6,009 bases of DNA from Bacillota bacterium (GTDB lineage Bacteria; Bacillota; Clostridia; Acetivibrionales; DSM-1351). A model generated the notes under the pieces. That model was given only the letters and a program-made list of their open reading frames with translations. It was not told the origin of the DNA and made no database searches. The DNA lies in contig JAEWSZ010000239.1 in NCBI GenBank assembly GCA_023397905.1, positions 1 through 6,009 on the forward strand, written 5' to 3'. The translations under genes and the position numbers were made by a program. Of this stretch, positions 3,712 through 6,009 are shown piece by piece. The first letter of the stretch is position 1; each line of letters opens with the position of its first letter.

Positions 3712-6009
3712 ACCAGCTTTCCCCACTCTTTACTTCTACGGTCATGGGAACTTTTAAGGAGACCGCATTTTCCATGCAGTCCTTCAGGAGCTTTGAGACC
3801 TCTTCCAGCTCTGTTCTCTCGGTTTCCACAATGAGTTCGTCATGTACCTGCAATATCAATCTGGATTTTAAATTTCTCTTTTTAAGCTCGTTATAAACCT
3901 TTACCATGGAGATTTTAATAATGTCCGCCGCGCTTCCCTGTATTGGAGTATTCATGGCCACTCTCTCCCCGAAGGAGCGCATGTTGAAATTGCTGGATTT
4001 CAATTCCGGCAGATACCGTCTGCGGTTGTAAAGCGTGGTGACAAAGCCCAGCTCCTTGCCCTTTGCAACCGTATCCCCCATGTATTCCCTTACCTTTGAA
4101 TATTTGGCCAGATAACCGTCGATATACCTTTTGGCCTCTTTCCTTGTAACGCCTATGTCCTTTGAAAGGCTGAAATCCCCTATGCCGTAAACGATTCCAA
4201 AATTAACGGCCTTGGCTCTTGACCTCATCAGCGGAGTGACCTCCTCCACAGGTATCCCGAATACTTGAGAGGCTGTGGTAGTGTGTATATCCTCATTGTT
4301 GCTGAAGGCCGAAATCATGTTTTCATCCCCTGTAATATGGGCAAGCACTCTCAGTTCTATCTGGGAGTAGTCGGCGTCAAGCAGCACATAATTCTCGTCC
4401 GTGGGAATAAAAACCTTCCTTATCTTTCTGCCCATCTCCAGCTTGATAGGTATGTTCTGGAGGTTGGGTTCGGTGCTGCTGATCCTGCCTGTGGCGGTTA
4501 CGGTCTGGTTGAAGCTGGAATGTATTTTATTGGTTTCCCGGTCCAATACGGCCAGCAGCCCATCCGCATAGGTGGATTTCAATTTCATCAGCTGCCTGTA
4601 TTCCAGTATTCTCTCCACGATCTGATGCTGGTGGGATAGCTGTTCCAACACTTCGGCGTCGGTGGAATAACCTGTTTTGGTTTTCTTTAGGGCGGGCAGG
4701 CCCAGCTTTTCAAACAATATGGTCCCCAACTGCTTCGGAGAATTAATATTAAAATCCTCTCCGGCCAGCATGTAAATTTCATTTTCCAGGATGACCAGCC
4801 GCGAATCCATCTCTTTTGAATAGGCCTTCAAGCCTTCTATATCCACTTTAAACCCCCACAGCTCCATGTCTGCCAGCACTTCCACCAGAGGCAGCTCTAT
4901 ATCGTAAAAAAGCTGGTGCTGCCCGTTTCCTTCAATGATGGGAATATACTTTTCCACCAGCTCGTAAATAGCTGCCACACATGCCGCGCAGATCGACGAA
5001 GCATCAAGGTCAAGGCTCTGTTCCAGCTTTTTGCCATGCTTGTCATATAATATTTCAGAAGGTATTATACTTTTGTTCAGGTTTTCCTGGGCCAGCTCGG
5101 CTATGGTATAGCTGCTCCTGGTAGGCTCCAGGATATAGGCGCCTATCATTGTGTCAAAAGCTATTCCCTCCGTCTGGATGCCCATGGTTTTCAAATGCTT
5201 TAAGAACTTTTTAAGATCATGCCCGTATTTTTTTATTTCCTTTGATTCCAGAACTTCCTTTAAGGCATTCAGAGCCACATCACCTGTAAATTCAGGGGTA
5301 AATGTGAGAACTGCCGGCGCATACCCTGTCTCGCAGGCATATATGCAGAGGTCGTCCGGATGATTGTCGGCAGGGTCGGTATGGTAGTACACCGCCAGCT
5401 TTTTGCTGCTTTTTACAGCGTTAATGTAAGATTTGAGTTCGCCTAAGGTATCCACGTCAACATGCTCAGTCTTTAATTCCAGAGTTGCCTCAATCATTGG
5501 GATATCGCTTAAACCGAACTTTTCGATCAACGACTTGAACTCCAGCTTTTTGAAAATGCTGTAAAGCCCTTCCTTGTCAAAATCCACCCGTATATACTGG
5601 TCCAGATTTTCAATACAGGGCATTCTTCTCTCTATGGTGGCAAGCTGCTTGCTCAAAAATGCCAGTTCCCTGTTGGCTTCAAGCTTTTCGCGCACCCCTT
5701 TTTTCTCCACCCTGTCAAGATTGTCATACAGTTCCTCAAGGCTGTTGAACTTCTGAATGAGATCAAGGGCTGTCTTTTCACCGATTCCGGGTACTCCGGG
5801 GATATTGTCGGAGGCATCTCCCATCAGGCCCTTCACGTCAATAAGCTTTTGAGGTATCACCCCATACTTTTCCAGGACCCTGTCATAGTCATATTCTTCG
5901 GTCTCGGTTTTATTTCCCCTGGTGACGGGAAGCTTTATTCTTGTGGTGGCAGAGGCCAATTGCAGGGAATCCCTGTCTCCTGTCAGCAGGACTGCCTCCA
6001 TTCCCTTTT
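3698..6009 (-). CDS. polA: DNA polymerase I (5' end outside window)
   Basis: This is a DNA polymerase for gap filling and Okazaki primer removal. The window holds about 769 codons to TAG. Compared with E. coli, roughly 125-130 N-terminal residues are missing. Numbering from the Met at 6001, the 5'-nuclease domain (about 1-165) shows TGDRD (7-11), GDASDN (61-66) and the helix-hairpin-helix GVPGIGEKTA. Residues about 180-360 are an exonuclease-fold domain without its acidic metal ligands: LAVYYHTDP stands where FDTET is expected, and the late YxxxD motif is absent. The polymerase domain (about 365-767) has motif A DYSQIELR with Asp544, motif B with Arg593, Lys597, Phe601 and Tyr605, and motif C VHDE (719-722). 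The polymerase and visible 5'-nuclease motifs are therefore intact and proofreading is predicted lost, as in Bacillus and Taq relatives. It overlaps coaE by 14 bases. Confidence 0.98.
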   Translation of the reverse strand, partial: KGMEAVLLTGDRDSLQLASATTRIKLPVTRGNKTETEEYDYDRVLEKYGVIPQKLIDVKGLMGDASDNIPGVPGIGEKTALDLIQKFNSLEELYDNLDRVEKKGVREKLEANRELAFLSKQLATIERRMPCIENLDQYIRVDFDKEGLYSIFKKLEFKSLIEKFGLSDIPMIEATLELKTEHVDVDTLGELKSYINAVKSSKKLAVYYHTDPADNHPDDLCIYACETGYAPAVLTFTPEFTGDVALNALKEVLESKEIKKYGHDLKKFLKHLKTMGIQTEGIAFDTMIGAYILEPTRSSYTIAELAQENLNKSIIPSEILYDKHGKKLEQSLDLDASSICAACVAAIYELVEKYIPIIEGNGQHQLFYDIELPLVEVLADMELWGFKVDIEGLKAYSKEMDSRLVILENEIYMLAGEDFNINSPKQLGTILFEKLGLPALKKTKTGYSTDAEVLEQLSHQHQIVERILEYRQLMKLKSTYADGLLAVLDRETNKIHSSFNQTVTATGRISSTEPNLQNIPIKLEMGRKIRKVFIPTDENYVLLDADYSQIELRVLAHITGDENMISAFSNNEDIHTTTASQVFGIPVEEVTPLMRSRAKAVNFGIVYGIGDFSLSKDIGVTRKEAKRYIDGYLAKYSKVREYMGDTVAKGKELGFVTTLYNRRRYLPELKSSNFNMRSFGERVAMNTPIQGSAADIIKISMVKVYNELKKRNLKSRLILQVHDELIVETERTELEEVSKLLKDCMENAVSLKVPMTVEVKSGESWYETK

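Noticed and set aside
3145..3757. Plus-strand open frames opposite coaE
   Set aside because: They are antisense to a clear P-loop kinase, and their translations show no domain.
4265..4639. A 124-codon plus-strand open frame inside polA
   Set aside because: It is antisense to the conserved polymerase domain and has no family features.

Overview
The window most resembles a chromosomal segment of a low-to-mid GC Gram-positive anaerobe, probably class Clostridia. Three things suggest this: a T-box (tRNA-sensing) leader, strong GGAGG-type ribosome binding sites, and a co-directional polA-coaE-lytic transglycosylase cluster. The genus cannot be fixed from sequence alone.

Left part, plus strand (1-1719). 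The window opens inside the 3' end of a gene that reads as gatD, the glutaminase subunit of the MurT/GatD lipid II amidating enzyme. Candidate promoters begin one base after its stop codon. They drive a leader of roughly 450-480 nt that contains a complete T-box riboswitch. Stem I, a loop-E motif, a candidate TTC (Phe) specifier, a stem II hairpin, a stem IIA/B pseudoknot, an antiterminator and a competing terminator are all visible. The leader controls aroF, a type Ib DAHP synthase with an N-terminal ferredoxin-like regulatory domain. This enzyme catalyses the first step of aromatic amino acid synthesis. The design suggests two layers of control: uncharged tRNA(Phe) at transcription and probably aromatic amino acid feedback on the enzyme.

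Middle (1720-1872). aroF converges with a minus-strand gene of unknown function. The 153-bp gap is almost filled by an imperfect 134-bp palindromic element with 23-bp inverted arms (19 of 23 positions match). At its centre is a GC-rich hairpin that probably terminates transcription.

Right part, minus strand (6009 to 1873). In transcription order this holds polA (DNA polymerase I, 5' end outside the window), coaE (dephospho-CoA kinase, overlapping polA), a membrane-anchored lytic transglycosylase starting at TTG, and a small unknown protein. polA and coaE are tightly coupled. The last two follow after gaps of about 130-155 bp that contain small inverted repeats but no convincing promoter. The PolA exonuclease domain has lost the acidic residues needed for proofreading, while its 5'-nuclease and polymerase motifs are intact.

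I see no mobile element, CRISPR array, tRNA, rRNA or defence system. This is mainly a housekeeping region. The points most worth a second look are the T-box specifier and its flanking base, the palindrome over the aroF promoter, and the palindromic element between the convergent genes.
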